From Nitrogeniibacter aestuarii (GTDB taxonomy: Bacteria > Pseudomonadota > Gammaproteobacteria > Burkholderiales > Rhodocyclaceae): DNA of 64,000 bases. Of the stretch, positions 46,784 through 56,119 are shown in pieces. The position numbers were made by a program, and so were the translations under genes. The notes under the pieces are model-generated. The model did not search any database. It saw only the letters and a program-made list of their open reading frames with translations, and had not been told where the DNA came from. Positions within the stretch are counted from its first letter, which is position 1, and each line of letters opens with the position of its first letter. The stretch is taken from contig NZ_CP071321.1 in the NCBI RefSeq assembly GCF_017309585.1, positions 3,740,001 through 3,804,000 on the forward strand, written 5' to 3'.

Positions 46784-48802
46784 ATGGCCGAGGAAAAAGC
46801 CAAGAAGCCCCGCAAGAATGCCGCCACTGGCCGCGCGCCCAAATCGCGGGCCAAGAAGAAGGGCAATATCGCCGATGTACTGGCCGCAGCCAGTTCGCCG
46901 GCGACGCCGGCAGATGCCGAGGTGCGTCGCACGCAGCTCAAAACCCTGATTGCCCTGGGCAAGGAGCGCGGCTACCTGACGTACGCCGAGATCAATGACC
47001 ATCTGCCGGACGACGTCGTCGACGCCGAGCAGATCGAATCGATCATCGCCACCTTCAACAACATGAACATCAAGGTCTACGATGAAGCACCGTCGGCCGA
47101 AGATCTGCTCATGTCCGACAGTGTCGCCACCTCCGGCGACGACGACGCGGAAGAGGAAGCCGAGCAGGCACTGTCTTCCGTTGACTCCGAGTTCGGTCGC
47201 ACCACCGACCCCGTGCGCATGTACATGCGCGAGATGGGCACGGTCGAGCTGCTGACCCGCGAAGGCGAGATCGAAATCGCCAAGCGGATCGAAGACGGCC
47301 TCAAGCACATGGTTCAGGCCATCTCCGCCTGCCCGACCACCATCGCCGAAATGCTCGAACTGGCCGACAAGGTCGCGCGCGAAGAGATGCGCATCGATGA
47401 AATCATCGACGGTCTGCTAAACCCCGAAGACGGCGAAGATGAAATTCCCGCCGGCGCGAAATCGAGTGCCGATGACGACGACACCGCCAGCGACAGCGAT
47501 GACGGCGACAGCGATGGCGACGACGACAGCGACGATGACGACGACGAATCGTCGGGTGGCGACGATGACGGCGCAGCCTCCCTGAAACTGTTGCGCGAAG
47601 AAGGACTCAAGCACTTCGCCATCCTTCAGGAACTGTTCCATGAACAGATGAAGGTGCTGGACAAGAAGGGCTCGCAGGATCCGAAGTACAAGGAATTGCA
47701 GAAGCAGATCTCTGATCGCCTGCTGCACCTGCGCTTCAATGCCCGCATGATTGAAAACCTGTGTGACTCCGTGCGCCACATGGTTGAACAGGTGCGTAGC
47801 CACGAACGCGACATTCTGCGCCTGTGCGTGGACCGTGCCGGCATGCCGCGCACCCACTTCATCAAACGCTTCCCGGGCCACGAGACCAATCTTGACTGGC
47901 TCAAGGAAGAAATCGCCCTGGGCAAGAACTTCACCGAAGGCCTGATGCGGGTGCATCCGGCGGTAATGGAATCCCAGCAGAAGCTGATTGAACTTGAAGA
48001 GCGCCTGGGCATTTCGCTCAAAGAACTCAAGGACATCAACAAGCGCATGTCGACGGGCGAAGCCAAGGCTCGCCGCGCCAAGCGCGAGATGACCGAGGCC
48101 AACCTGCGTCTGGTGATCTCCATCGCCAAGAAGTACACCAACCGTGGTCTGCAGTTCCTGGATCTGATCCAGGAGGGCAACATCGGTCTGATGAAGGCGG
48201 TGGATAAATTCGAATACCGCCGTGGTTACAAGTTCTCCACCTACGCCACCTGGTGGATTCGTCAGGCCATCACCCGCTCGATTGCCGACCAGGCCCGTAC
48301 GATCCGGATTCCGGTGCACATGATCGAGACCATCAACAAGATGAATCGCATCAGCCGCCAGATCCTCCAGGAAACCGGTCTCGAACCCGATCCGGCGACC
48401 CTTGCCAAGAAGATGGACATGCCCGAGGAGAAGATCCGCAAGATCATGAAGATCTCCAAGGAGCCCATCTCCATGGAAACACCGATCGGCGACGACGACG
48501 ACTCGCACCTGGGCGATTTCATCGAGGACACCTCGACGCTCGCCCCGAACGAGGCTGCGCTGTACTCCAATCTGCGTGACGCCACGTCTGACGTTCTCGA
48601 CTCGCTCACCAGCCGTGAGGCCAAGGTGCTGCGCATGCGTTTCGGTATCGAAATGAACACCGACCACACCCTTGAGGAAGTCGGCAAGCAGTTCGATGTG
48701 ACTCGCGAGCGCATCCGCCAGATCGAAGCCAAGGCATTGCGCAAACTGCGCCACCCATCCCGGTCAGAGCGCCTGCGAAGCTTCCTCGACAGCGACTCCT
48801 GA
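46784..48802 (+). CDS. rpoD: RNA polymerase sigma factor RpoD (sigma70)
   Basis: RpoD is the housekeeping sigma factor. The 672-residue protein has a lysine-rich head, region 1.1 (LKTLIALGKERGYLTYAEINDHLPDD), region 1.2 (DPVRMYMREMGTVELLTREGE), a non-conserved region with an Asp/Ser-rich acidic stretch (about residues 227-266), regions 2.1-2.4 ending in STYATWWIRQAITRSIADQ, region 3, and region 4 with the HTH VTRERIRQIEAKALRKL. An acidic stretch here is also known from E. coli sigma70. A TATAAT at 46736 just after dnaG hints at an extra promoter. Confidence 0.98.
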   Translation: MAEEKAKKPRKNAATGRAPKSRAKKKGNIADVLAAASSPATPADAEVRRTQLKTLIALGKERGYLTYAEINDHLPDDVVDAEQIESIIATFNNMNIKVYDEAPSAEDLLMSDSVATSGDDDAEEEAEQALSSVDSEFGRTTDPVRMYMREMGTVELLTREGEIEIAKRIEDGLKHMVQAISACPTTIAEMLELADKVAREEMRIDEIIDGLLNPEDGEDEIPAGAKSSADDDDTASDSDDGDSDGDDDSDDDDDESSGGDDDGAASLKLLREEGLKHFAILQELFHEQMKVLDKKGSQDPKYKELQKQISDRLLHLRFNARMIENLCDSVRHMVEQVRSHERDILRLCVDRAGMPRTHFIKRFPGHETNLDWLKEEIALGKNFTEGLMRVHPAVMESQQKLIELEERLGISLKELKDINKRMSTGEAKARRAKREMTEANLRLVISIAKKYTNRGLQFLDLIQEGNIGLMKAVDKFEYRRGYKFSTYATWWIRQAITRSIADQARTIRIPVHMIETINKMNRISRQILQETGLEPDPATLAKKMDMPEEKIRKIMKISKEPISMETPIGDDDDSHLGDFIEDTSTLAPNEAALYSNLRDATSDVLDSLTSREAKVLRMRFGIEMNTDHTLEEVGKQFDVTRERIRQIEAKALRKLRHPSRSERLRSFLDSDS

Positions 48803-48812
48803 TCCATGACCC

Positions 48813-48838
48813 AGATGCGGACCGCCCGGTCCGCATCT
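48813..48838 (+). repeat. 12-bp perfect inverted repeat between rpoD and the tRNA gene
   Basis: AGATGCGGACCG (48813-48824) and its exact reverse complement CGGTCCGCATCT (48827-48838) are separated by only CC. The hairpin is 10 bp after the rpoD stop and 2 bp before the tRNA. It lacks a T-tract, so it may be an rpoD 3' end structure or a processing signal rather than a standard terminator. Confidence 0.85.
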
Positions 48839-48840
48839 TC

Positions 48841-48917
48841 GGGCCTTTAGCTCAATTGGTTAGAGCAGAGGACTCATAATCCTTTGGTTGCGGGTTCGAG
48901 TCCCGCAGGGCCCACCA
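48841..48917 (+). tRNA. tRNA with CAT anticodon, probably tRNA-Ile2
   Basis: The 77-nt gene folds as a full cloverleaf: acceptor GGGCCTT/AGGGCCC (with one T-G), D arm TAGCTCAATTGGTTAGAGCA, anticodon loop CTCATAA, T arm GCGGGTTCGAGTCCCGC, and an encoded CCA. The anticodon stem GAGGA/TCCTT with a G27-T43 pair and the GC-rich acceptor look like E. coli tRNA-Ile2 (ileX, read as lysidine-AU after TilS modification) rather than elongator tRNA-Met (acceptor GGCTACG). The Met alternative cannot be excluded from sequence alone. Confidence 0.93.
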
Positions 48918-49114
48918 ATCTCGCCTGCGCGCTTCAGACAATCGTCTGAATCCTCATCTCGCGCCCGGGCGCACCCGACATGGATTCTTGCCGCGTTCGC
49001 GCGGTATCCTTGCCCGTCGGGCGCCTCAATTCCCCAAAATGCATGCGCTTGGCGTAAAGTGCTAACCCATTCGGCTGTTGTTTTCAGCGGTCGGTCAGTC
49101 CACGGGAGCAAGGC

Positions 49115-51508
49115 ATGTTGCGGTACATCCGGCAGTCGCTCGACAGCGTACGCCAGACGCTGGCGCCATTCGACGGCGACGCGGCGCTGGCCGGACGTTT
49201 TCGAGCACGCCAGATCCAGGCCGTATTGCGGCTGACGCCGCTGACCATGCTGGCCAATTTCTTCAACGCCTGTGTGGTCGTCTATACCTTCTGGCATCAG
49301 GTCAATCCCCTGCTATTGGGGGGCTGGGCCCTGTGTGTGGTTTACGCTGCCGGGGTGGGCATGGAGTCGTGGCTGGCCTGGCAACGCGGCAAGGTGCCTG
49401 AAACCGCCTCTGTACGTGCGCTCACCAAAGCGTCCAAGCACGCGGCACTGCTCGCCCTGCTGTGGACCACCCTGCCCATGCTGCTCCTGCCCATGGCACC
49501 GCCCGAGTCGAGACTCATGCTGTCCTCTGTCGCCGTCGGCATGCTGTGTGCGGGCGGCTTTGCCCTGGCGACCATCCCTCAGGCCGCGCTGACCTATGTG
49601 GGTGTGATGGCCCTTGGCACATTCATCGGTCTTGTGCGGCTGGATCACAGCCTGGCGGTGGAACTCACCATCCTGTTGGTGATGTACACCTTCATCGTGA
49701 TGGGCAGCGTGCTGTCCAATGCACGCACCTTCCGGGGGCGTCTGCAGGCGGAGGCCGAAGGCGAGCAGCAAAAGCAGTTGATCGGTCTGCTCCTGCGCGA
49801 TTTCGAAGAAAATGCCAGCGACTGGCTGTGGGAAGTGAGCGCCGCCGGACGTCTCACCCACGTATCGAAGCGCATGGCATCGGTTTTCGGGCGCAGCGAG
49901 GATGCGCTGCGCGGAGAACATCTGCTCAATCTGATCGAGGCCACGCTTGACCGCGCGGCGCACGAAGAGCGCCAGGCACTCGATGGCCTCAAACGCTGCT
50001 TCGCCGGCACACAGCCCTTCCGGGACGTGCTCGCCCCGGTCATCCTGGGCGGGGAGACCCGATGGTGGTCATTGACCGCCAAGCCGCTCATGGACGCCGA
50101 CGGCAAACCCAACGGATGGCGTGGCGTTGGCACCGATGTGACGGCATCACTCAATGCCCAGCGCGAGGTCGCCCGTCTGGCCCATTTCGACGGACTGACC
50201 GGGCTGGCCAACCGCAACCGGTTTCAGGAGGTCCTCGACGGTATCGAAGATGGAGGGCCGTTGGGCCCCAGCGAAGCCTTGCTGCTTTGCCTGGACCTGG
50301 ACAACTTCAAGACGGTGAACGACTCGCTGGGACATTCCTTCGGCGATGGTCTGCTGCGGGTGGTGGCGCAGCGCCTGCTCGGGCGAACCCGTCGCAGCGA
50401 CCTGGTCGCCCGGCTGGGGGGTGACGAGTTCGCGATCATCCGCCTGGGGCCGGTGACCCCCGAAGATGCGGAAGAACTCGCAGAGCGCCTCATCCAGTCC
50501 CTCAGCGACCCGTGCGAGATTGACGGCGTGCGCGTGCGCGTGGGCGCCAGCATCGGGATCGCCCTCGCCCCCAAGGATGGCCAAAGCGGTGATCAGCTGC
50601 TCAAGAATGCCGACATCGCCCTGTATGCGGCCAAATACGAGGGCAAGGGGCGCTTTCGTTTCTTCGATTACGAGATGGACACTCGCGCCCGCCGCCGTCT
50701 GTTTCTGGAGCACGAGTTGCGTGGCGCACTCAACCGCAGCGAGTTCCACTTGGTGTACCAGCCGCAGTTTTCACTCGCAAATGGTGCTATCACGGGTTGT
50801 GAAGCCTTGCTGCGCTGGAAGCACCCTCGCCTCGGCTACATCGACACGCAGGAATGCATTACGGTGGCCGAAGAGTCTGGCCAGATCGAGGCAATCGGTA
50901 ACTGGGTCATCGACGAAGCGATCTCGGAGGCGGCCAATTGGCCGGACGACATCCGCATCGCCATCAATCTGTCGCTTGCTCAGTTCATGGACCCTGGCCT
51001 GTGCGACCGCATCCTGCACAAGCTCTATCTGGTGGGCATGCCGGCCTCGCGAGTCGAGCTGGAACTGACCGAATCCATCTTCCTCACCGATCCGAAAATG
51101 GCTGAGCACCAGTTGCTCACACTCAAGCGGGCCGGCATCCGCATTGCGCTCGACGATTTCGGCACGGGCTATTCGTCACTCGCCTACCTGCGCAGCTATC
51201 CCTTCGACTGCCTGAAGATCGATCGCTCATTCGTCGCTGAAATCCCTCACGTCCCGGAAGCCACCGCCATCGTGCGAGCGGTGATATCCATGGCCAACTC
51301 CCTGCACATGGACACCTGCGCCGAAGGCGTGGAAAACGCCAGCCAGCTCGAACATCTGCGTCAGGAAAAGTGCCATACGGTTCAGGGGTATCTGATGGCA
51401 GAGCCCATGAGCGCCGAGATGTTTGCAGGTTTCCTGAAGCGCCCGACCGGCGAGCGCGACGCCCCTCAGGCGACGGCGACGGTCACCCCCATCAAAGTGG
51501 TGAAATGA
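49115..51508 (+). CDS. Membrane-anchored PAS-GGDEF-EAL protein
   Basis: A 797-residue bifunctional-type c-di-GMP protein. About six N-terminal hydrophobic segments (residues ~30-200, MASE-like sensor), a PAS domain (about 220-345), GGDEF with intact GGDEF (435-439) and RxxD inhibitory site (426-429), and EAL with intact CEALLRWKHP (563-565), AINLSLAQF, ELTESIFL, DDFGTGYSSL, LKIDRSFV and CAEGVE. Both domains look catalytically complete, unlike the protein at 11.5-14.5 kb. The ATG at 49115 has GGAG upstream. It is the first of three same-strand signalling genes. Confidence 0.94.
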   Translation: MLRYIRQSLDSVRQTLAPFDGDAALAGRFRARQIQAVLRLTPLTMLANFFNACVVVYTFWHQVNPLLLGGWALCVVYAAGVGMESWLAWQRGKVPETASVRALTKASKHAALLALLWTTLPMLLLPMAPPESRLMLSSVAVGMLCAGGFALATIPQAALTYVGVMALGTFIGLVRLDHSLAVELTILLVMYTFIVMGSVLSNARTFRGRLQAEAEGEQQKQLIGLLLRDFEENASDWLWEVSAAGRLTHVSKRMASVFGRSEDALRGEHLLNLIEATLDRAAHEERQALDGLKRCFAGTQPFRDVLAPVILGGETRWWSLTAKPLMDADGKPNGWRGVGTDVTASLNAQREVARLAHFDGLTGLANRNRFQEVLDGIEDGGPLGPSEALLLCLDLDNFKTVNDSLGHSFGDGLLRVVAQRLLGRTRRSDLVARLGGDEFAIIRLGPVTPEDAEELAERLIQSLSDPCEIDGVRVRVGASIGIALAPKDGQSGDQLLKNADIALYAAKYEGKGRFRFFDYEMDTRARRRLFLEHELRGALNRSEFHLVYQPQFSLANGAITGCEALLRWKHPRLGYIDTQECITVAEESGQIEAIGNWVIDEAISEAANWPDDIRIAINLSLAQFMDPGLCDRILHKLYLVGMPASRVELELTESIFLTDPKMAEHQLLTLKRAGIRIALDDFGTGYSSLAYLRSYPFDCLKIDRSFVAEIPHVPEATAIVRAVISMANSLHMDTCAEGVENASQLEHLRQEKCHTVQGYLMAEPMSAEMFAGFLKRPTGERDAPQATATVTPIKVVK

Positions 51509-51603
51509 GCTTTCCCCAAGGAGCGCGGCTCACCCAAGCGTAATACTCAACTCACCGCCATCCCGGCCGTTAAGCTTGAAAGATACCGCTTCAAGAGTTG
51601 TTT

Positions 51604-52647
51604 ATGAAAATCGCCATCGTTGACGACACGCCGCTGAACCTGACCCTGATGCAGGCGCTCGTCAGCAAGCTGCACGATTGCGAACCGATCCCGTTTGTCG
51701 ATCCGGTCGAGGGCCTGGCCTGGTGCCAGGCCAATGAGCCCGATCTGATCATTGTCGACTACATGATGCCGGGCATCGACGGTGTCGAATTCATCCGCCA
51801 GTTCCGCGCGCGTGCCGAGCACGACGACGTGCCGATTCTCATGGTGACCGCTGATCATGAGCGCCAGACGCGATACAACGCACTGCAATCAGGGGCAACG
51901 GATTTCCTCAACAAACCGGTCGACCGCAACGAGTTTCAGCCACGCGTTCACAACATGCTGGCCCTGCGACGCGCCCATCTGTCCACCCGCCTTCGTGCCG
52001 CCGAGCTTGAAGGAGAGGTTCGCAAGGCGACGGCCACCATTCACCAGCGCGAAGAGGAAACGGTCACCCGTCTGGCCCGCGCTGCCGAATTCCGTGACCC
52101 CGAGACGGGTGCCCACATTCAGCGCATGGCCCACTACTCGGCGCTGATCGCCCGCCAACTTGAGCAGGCAGCGGATTTCTGCACCAAGATCCTGCTCGCG
52201 GCCCCCATGCACGATGTGGGCAAGCTCGGCATTCCCGATCACATCCTCATGAAGCCCGGGCGGCTCACGACCGAGGAATTCGAGCAAATGAAGCGACACC
52301 CGCTGATCGGCTACGACATTCTCAAGGATTCCAGTTCGCCCGTGATCGGCATGGCGGCCGTCATTGCCCTGACACACCATGAAAAGTTCGATGGCAGCGG
52401 CTACCCCCATGGCGCGCGGGGCGAAGACATCCCGCTTGAAGGCCGCATCGTGGCGGTTGCCGATGTGTTCGACGCCCTGACATCCTCGCGCCCTTACAAA
52501 CCGGCCTGGTCACTCGAAGCCGCCGAACACTTCCTGCGCGAGGGGCGCGGCTCCCATTTCGACCCCATGTGTGTGGATGCCCTGCTGTCCGACTGGAATG
52601 GCGTCTTGCAGATCCGCAACCGCTTCCGCGACGCAGCAGACGCCTGA
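51604..52647 (+). CDS. Response regulator with HD-GYP phosphodiesterase domain
   Basis: A 347-residue RpfG-like protein. The receiver domain (1-~120) is complete: AIVDDTPLN, phospho-acceptor Asp52 in IVDYMMPGIDG, and the conserved Lys in LNKPVDR. The HD-GYP domain (about 145-345) has His203-Asp204 in APMHDVGKLGIP, HHEKFDGSGYPHG with the GYP signature (266-268), and a late VADVFDALTS. It should degrade c-di-GMP to GMP under control of phosphorylation. The ATG at 51604 is preferred over a TTG two codons earlier. It ends 3 bp before the hybrid kinase starts, so the kinase is its likely partner. Confidence 0.95.
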   Translation: MKIAIVDDTPLNLTLMQALVSKLHDCEPIPFVDPVEGLAWCQANEPDLIIVDYMMPGIDGVEFIRQFRARAEHDDVPILMVTADHERQTRYNALQSGATDFLNKPVDRNEFQPRVHNMLALRRAHLSTRLRAAELEGEVRKATATIHQREEETVTRLARAAEFRDPETGAHIQRMAHYSALIARQLEQAADFCTKILLAAPMHDVGKLGIPDHILMKPGRLTTEEFEQMKRHPLIGYDILKDSSSPVIGMAAVIALTHHEKFDGSGYPHGARGEDIPLEGRIVAVADVFDALTSSRPYKPAWSLEAAEHFLREGRGSHFDPMCVDALLSDWNGVLQIRNRFRDAADA

Positions 52648-52650
52648 TCC

Positions 52651-55600
52651 ATGAAGTCGCTGTTCGACACATTGCGTCCTGACTCGCTGGAACGACGCAT
52701 CATCGCGTGGTTCATGGCCTGGGGCCTGGCCCTCGTCCTGCTCGCCACGCTCTATCTTTCAGTCACCTTTCCCCGCGCCGCTGTCGAAGCACATGAGGCC
52801 CATGCGCGCGCGCTCGCCGCTCATGCCGCCGCGATGACGGAACAGGCTGCAGCGACCACCAATCAGGCGCTGCTTGAACAGCAGCTGGCCCAGTTTGCCA
52901 ACCAACCGCACCTCATGTCGCTGACGGTCCTCGATCGGCAGGGGCAAGCGCTGGCAGCGGTGGCGCCACCGGCACTCGCCCCAGCGCCGTCGGCCGACGC
53001 GCACGGCATGCCGGCTCAACCCGTGAGCGCCGGTGAAATCACGGACGGGGATCGATTCACGGTGTGGACGCCCATCGGCCCCATTGCCCCGCTGGGCTGG
53101 ATCCGTCTCACGGTCGATACGTCTGACCACGGCAGTTCGCTCGCCCTTGTGCTCCCGGTCATGGCAGGGGGTGCGCTGCTGGTACTGCTCGGCGCGGCAA
53201 TGCTCAAGCGCGTGCTCGCCACCCCGTTCGTCGATCTGGCCGAGGCCGGTCGCTTTTCGGAGCGGATGGGCACGGACGCCGCGGACTTTCTGCACATCAC
53301 GAGCACCAGCCGCGAGCTGCGCTCCTTGGCGGACACGCTGAACTGGACGGCCATCCGACTGTGGGACGAACGCGCAGCACTCAAGGAAAGCGAGGCGCGC
53401 AAGAGTGTCATTACCGAGGCGGCGCTCGATTGCATCATCACCATCGACGAACAGGGCATGGTGGTCGAGTTCAATCCGGCTGCGGAACGCACCTTCGGCT
53501 TCAGTCGCGCCGATGTTCAACAAGCCCCCCTGTCCAGGTTCATCATCCCGCCCGAACTGCGTGAAGCGCACGATCAGGGGATGGAGCGCTACCTGGCCGG
53601 TGGCGAGTCCAAGGTCCTCAATCGACTCATCGAAGTTCGGGCCATGCACAAGGACGGCACTGAATTCCCCGTCGAACTCACGGTTCTGCCGGTCGAAGTC
53701 GATGGCAAACGCCTGTTCACGGCCTATGTACGAGACATCAGCGAACGCAAGGCGGCAGCCGCTGCGCTCGAGGCCAAGGAGGCGCGCATTCGCGGCATCC
53801 TGGAAAACCTGAGCGAGCTGGTATTCGAAACCGATGCATCGCTCAACTGGCGTTACCTCAACCCGACCTGGGTGCAGCTGACCAACGCCCCTATCGACAA
53901 TGCGATCGGTCGTCACGCCCTTGCCTGGCTGCCGGCCTCGGAGCGCGCGCGCTTGCGCCATGCCCTCGCGCCATTGGCGGCCGGACGCACGGAACGGGTA
54001 CGTACCGACATTCGCGTGACAGGCTCCGCCGGAGAGCCTGCCTGGTTCGAAATCTTCATCCGCCCATTGCGTAGCGAAGACGGCGCACTGACCGGCTTTG
54101 CCGGCACCGCCAGCGATATCACCCGTCGAAAGGAAGTTGAACAGACCCTCCGTGAATCAAAGGAAATCGCCGAGCATGCCAACCGCGCAAAGAGCGATTT
54201 CCTCGCCAACATGAGCCACGAGATCCGCACCCCCATGAACGCCGTCATCGGCATGACCGACCTGGCCCTCGAAACCCAGCTGGACGACGAGCAACGTGAA
54301 TACCTCTCGACCGTCAAACGCTCAGCCGACGCCCTGTTGAGTGTCCTGAACGACATTCTGGATTTTTCGAAGATCGAAGCGGGCAAGCTCGACTTCGAAC
54401 ACATTGCCTTCGGCCTGCGCGACTGTGTTTCGCTGGCCAACAAGACACTCAAGGATCAGGCCGAGCGGAAGGGGCTCACGCTCACGCAGAACGTTGACCC
54501 CACCGTGCCGGATCAACTCCTCGGCGACCCCCACCGGCTGCGCCAGGTCTTGCTCAATCTCATTTCGAACGCCATCAAGTTCACCGAAGAGGGGCACATC
54601 AGCGTCCGCGTCGGGCTCTCCCAGAGCCGGGCCAGTGAAGCCGAATTGCTGTTCACGGTCGAGGACAGCGGTATCGGCATCGCCGAGGACAAGCAAAAGA
54701 TCATCTTCGAAGCATTTTCCCAGGCGGACACAACCTCAACCCGCCGCTATGGGGGCACCGGGCTTGGCCTCGCCATCTGCGCGCAGTTGGTCAGCGGCAT
54801 GCAAGGCCGGATCTGGGTGGAGAGCACGCCGGACAAGGGCAGCATCTTCCGCTTCACAGCCCGCTTCGACCGCGCACAATCACAGCAACACAGCCGCGCC
54901 CGCGACATCGATCTGCGCAAAATGCGTGTTCTGGTGGCCGCGGGCAGTGAAGCGGCACGCCAGCATCTGACGACCATGGTCGAGAGCTGGCACATGCACG
55001 CCATGGCGTTCGACAGTGGCAGGAGCGCGCTGGCGGCCGTGCTGGAAGCGACGGAAGAAGAGACGGCCAAGGCACTCGTCATTGACGCCGATCTCGGCGA
55101 CATGAACGCCTTCGAGTTCTATCGTCGATTGAACGAGAGTGGCCATGCGTTGCCCCCCGTGCGTCTGCTGACGGCCAATACCGGCCAGCGTGGCGATGCC
55201 GCACGTTGCCGTGAGCTTGGCATCCAGGCCTACCTCACCCGGCCGGTGGAACCCTCGGATCTGCTCGACGCCATTTTGCAGAGTCTGGGCGCCGATGGCA
55301 TCACCCCTTTAATCACACGCCACAGCCTGCGTGAGCAGCGCCGGAGGATGAACCTCCTGCTGGTCGAAGACAACAAGGTCAATCAGACACTCGCCCTGAG
55401 ACTGCTCGAGAAACTCGGCCATGTCACACACGTAGCGAACAACGGCCTGGAGGCACTCCAGGCCTGCGAGAATGCTCGCTTCGACGCCATTCTGATGGAC
55501 TTGCAGATGCCCGAGATGGGTGGCTTTGAAGCCACTGCGATCATCCGCGAGCGGGAGCGGACACGGGGCGAATACACCCCGATCATCGCCATGACCGCTC

Positions 55601-56112
55601 ACGCCATGCAAGGCGACCGGGAACGATGCCTGGCCGCCGGCATGGACGACTACGTACCCAAACCCGTCCAGCCGGCCGCACTGGCTGCGGCGCTGGCGAC
55701 CCTGGCCGATCGGGGGGCCGGCGTTGAACCGGAGGCTTTGCCCATGACTGATCAGGACGACGACCAACCCGCTTTCGATCTGCGGGCAGTGCTGACCAAT
55801 CTCGGTGACGACCGGGAATTGCTCGACCAGCTCGCCGAGCTCTATCTGGAAGACGAGGAAGACATGCGCGCGCAACTGAGCGCGGCACAGGACAGCGGCG
55901 ACCTGGCCAAGCTGCACACGGCCGCCCATGCCATCAAAGGCGCGATCGCCAACTTCTCGGCCGAACCCGCCATGCGCGCGGCAAATCACGTCGAAGCCCT
56001 GTGCCGAGCCGGCGACGTGGATGCCCTGCCCGACGCCCTGGCGCGATTCAGCGCCAGACTCGACGGATTCGCAGAAGCGCTGCGTCAGCTTGGCAAGCGC
56101 GCCGACGCCTGA
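52651..56112 (+). CDS. Hybrid sensor histidine kinase with two receivers and HPt
   Basis: A 1153-residue phosphorelay kinase. Two membrane segments (about 15-37 and 168-192) flank a periplasmic loop; then two PAS domains, HisKA with His523 in NMSHEIRTPMNAVIGM, HATPase with LLNLISNAIKFTEEG, DSGIGIAED and GGTGLGLAIC, a first receiver (about 757-880), a second receiver (about 900-1020) and HPt. The first receiver is degenerate: the acidic pair is AG (VLVAAGSEA) and the Lys is Arg (LTRPVE), though an Asp remains. The second is canonical (VEDNKVNQ, Asp950 in LMDLQMPEMGG, PKPVQ). HPt has His1093 in AHAIKGAIANF. It starts 3 bp after the HD-GYP gene. Confidence 0.95.
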   Translation: MKSLFDTLRPDSLERRIIAWFMAWGLALVLLATLYLSVTFPRAAVEAHEAHARALAAHAAAMTEQAAATTNQALLEQQLAQFANQPHLMSLTVLDRQGQALAAVAPPALAPAPSADAHGMPAQPVSAGEITDGDRFTVWTPIGPIAPLGWIRLTVDTSDHGSSLALVLPVMAGGALLVLLGAAMLKRVLATPFVDLAEAGRFSERMGTDAADFLHITSTSRELRSLADTLNWTAIRLWDERAALKESEARKSVITEAALDCIITIDEQGMVVEFNPAAERTFGFSRADVQQAPLSRFIIPPELREAHDQGMERYLAGGESKVLNRLIEVRAMHKDGTEFPVELTVLPVEVDGKRLFTAYVRDISERKAAAAALEAKEARIRGILENLSELVFETDASLNWRYLNPTWVQLTNAPIDNAIGRHALAWLPASERARLRHALAPLAAGRTERVRTDIRVTGSAGEPAWFEIFIRPLRSEDGALTGFAGTASDITRRKEVEQTLRESKEIAEHANRAKSDFLANMSHEIRTPMNAVIGMTDLALETQLDDEQREYLSTVKRSADALLSVLNDILDFSKIEAGKLDFEHIAFGLRDCVSLANKTLKDQAERKGLTLTQNVDPTVPDQLLGDPHRLRQVLLNLISNAIKFTEEGHISVRVGLSQSRASEAELLFTVEDSGIGIAEDKQKIIFEAFSQADTTSTRRYGGTGLGLAICAQLVSGMQGRIWVESTPDKGSIFRFTARFDRAQSQQHSRARDIDLRKMRVLVAAGSEAARQHLTTMVESWHMHAMAFDSGRSALAAVLEATEEETAKALVIDADLGDMNAFEFYRRLNESGHALPPVRLLTANTGQRGDAARCRELGIQAYLTRPVEPSDLLDAILQSLGADGITPLITRHSLREQRRRMNLLLVEDNKVNQTLALRLLEKLGHVTHVANNGLEALQACENARFDAILMDLQMPEMGGFEATAIIRERERTRGEYTPIIAMTAHAMQGDRERCLAAGMDDYVPKPVQPAALAAALATLADRGAGVEPEALPMTDQDDDQPAFDLRAVLTNLGDDRELLDQLAELYLEDEEDMRAQLSAAQDSGDLAKLHTAAHAIKGAIANFSAEPAMRAANHVEALCRAGDVDALPDALARFSARLDGFAEALRQLGKRADA

Positions 56113-56119
56113 GGTTTTT

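Noticed and set aside
47463..47580. GAC/AGC-rich repetitive DNA as a possible novel repeat element
   Set aside because: It encodes the acidic Asp/Ser stretch of the non-conserved region of sigma70, comparable to the acidic stretch in E. coli RpoD.
47417..48754. A 445-codon minus-strand frame opposite rpoD
   Set aside because: It mirrors rpoD, including a Val/Ile-rich run that is the antisense of the acidic repeat; no ribosome site or domain.
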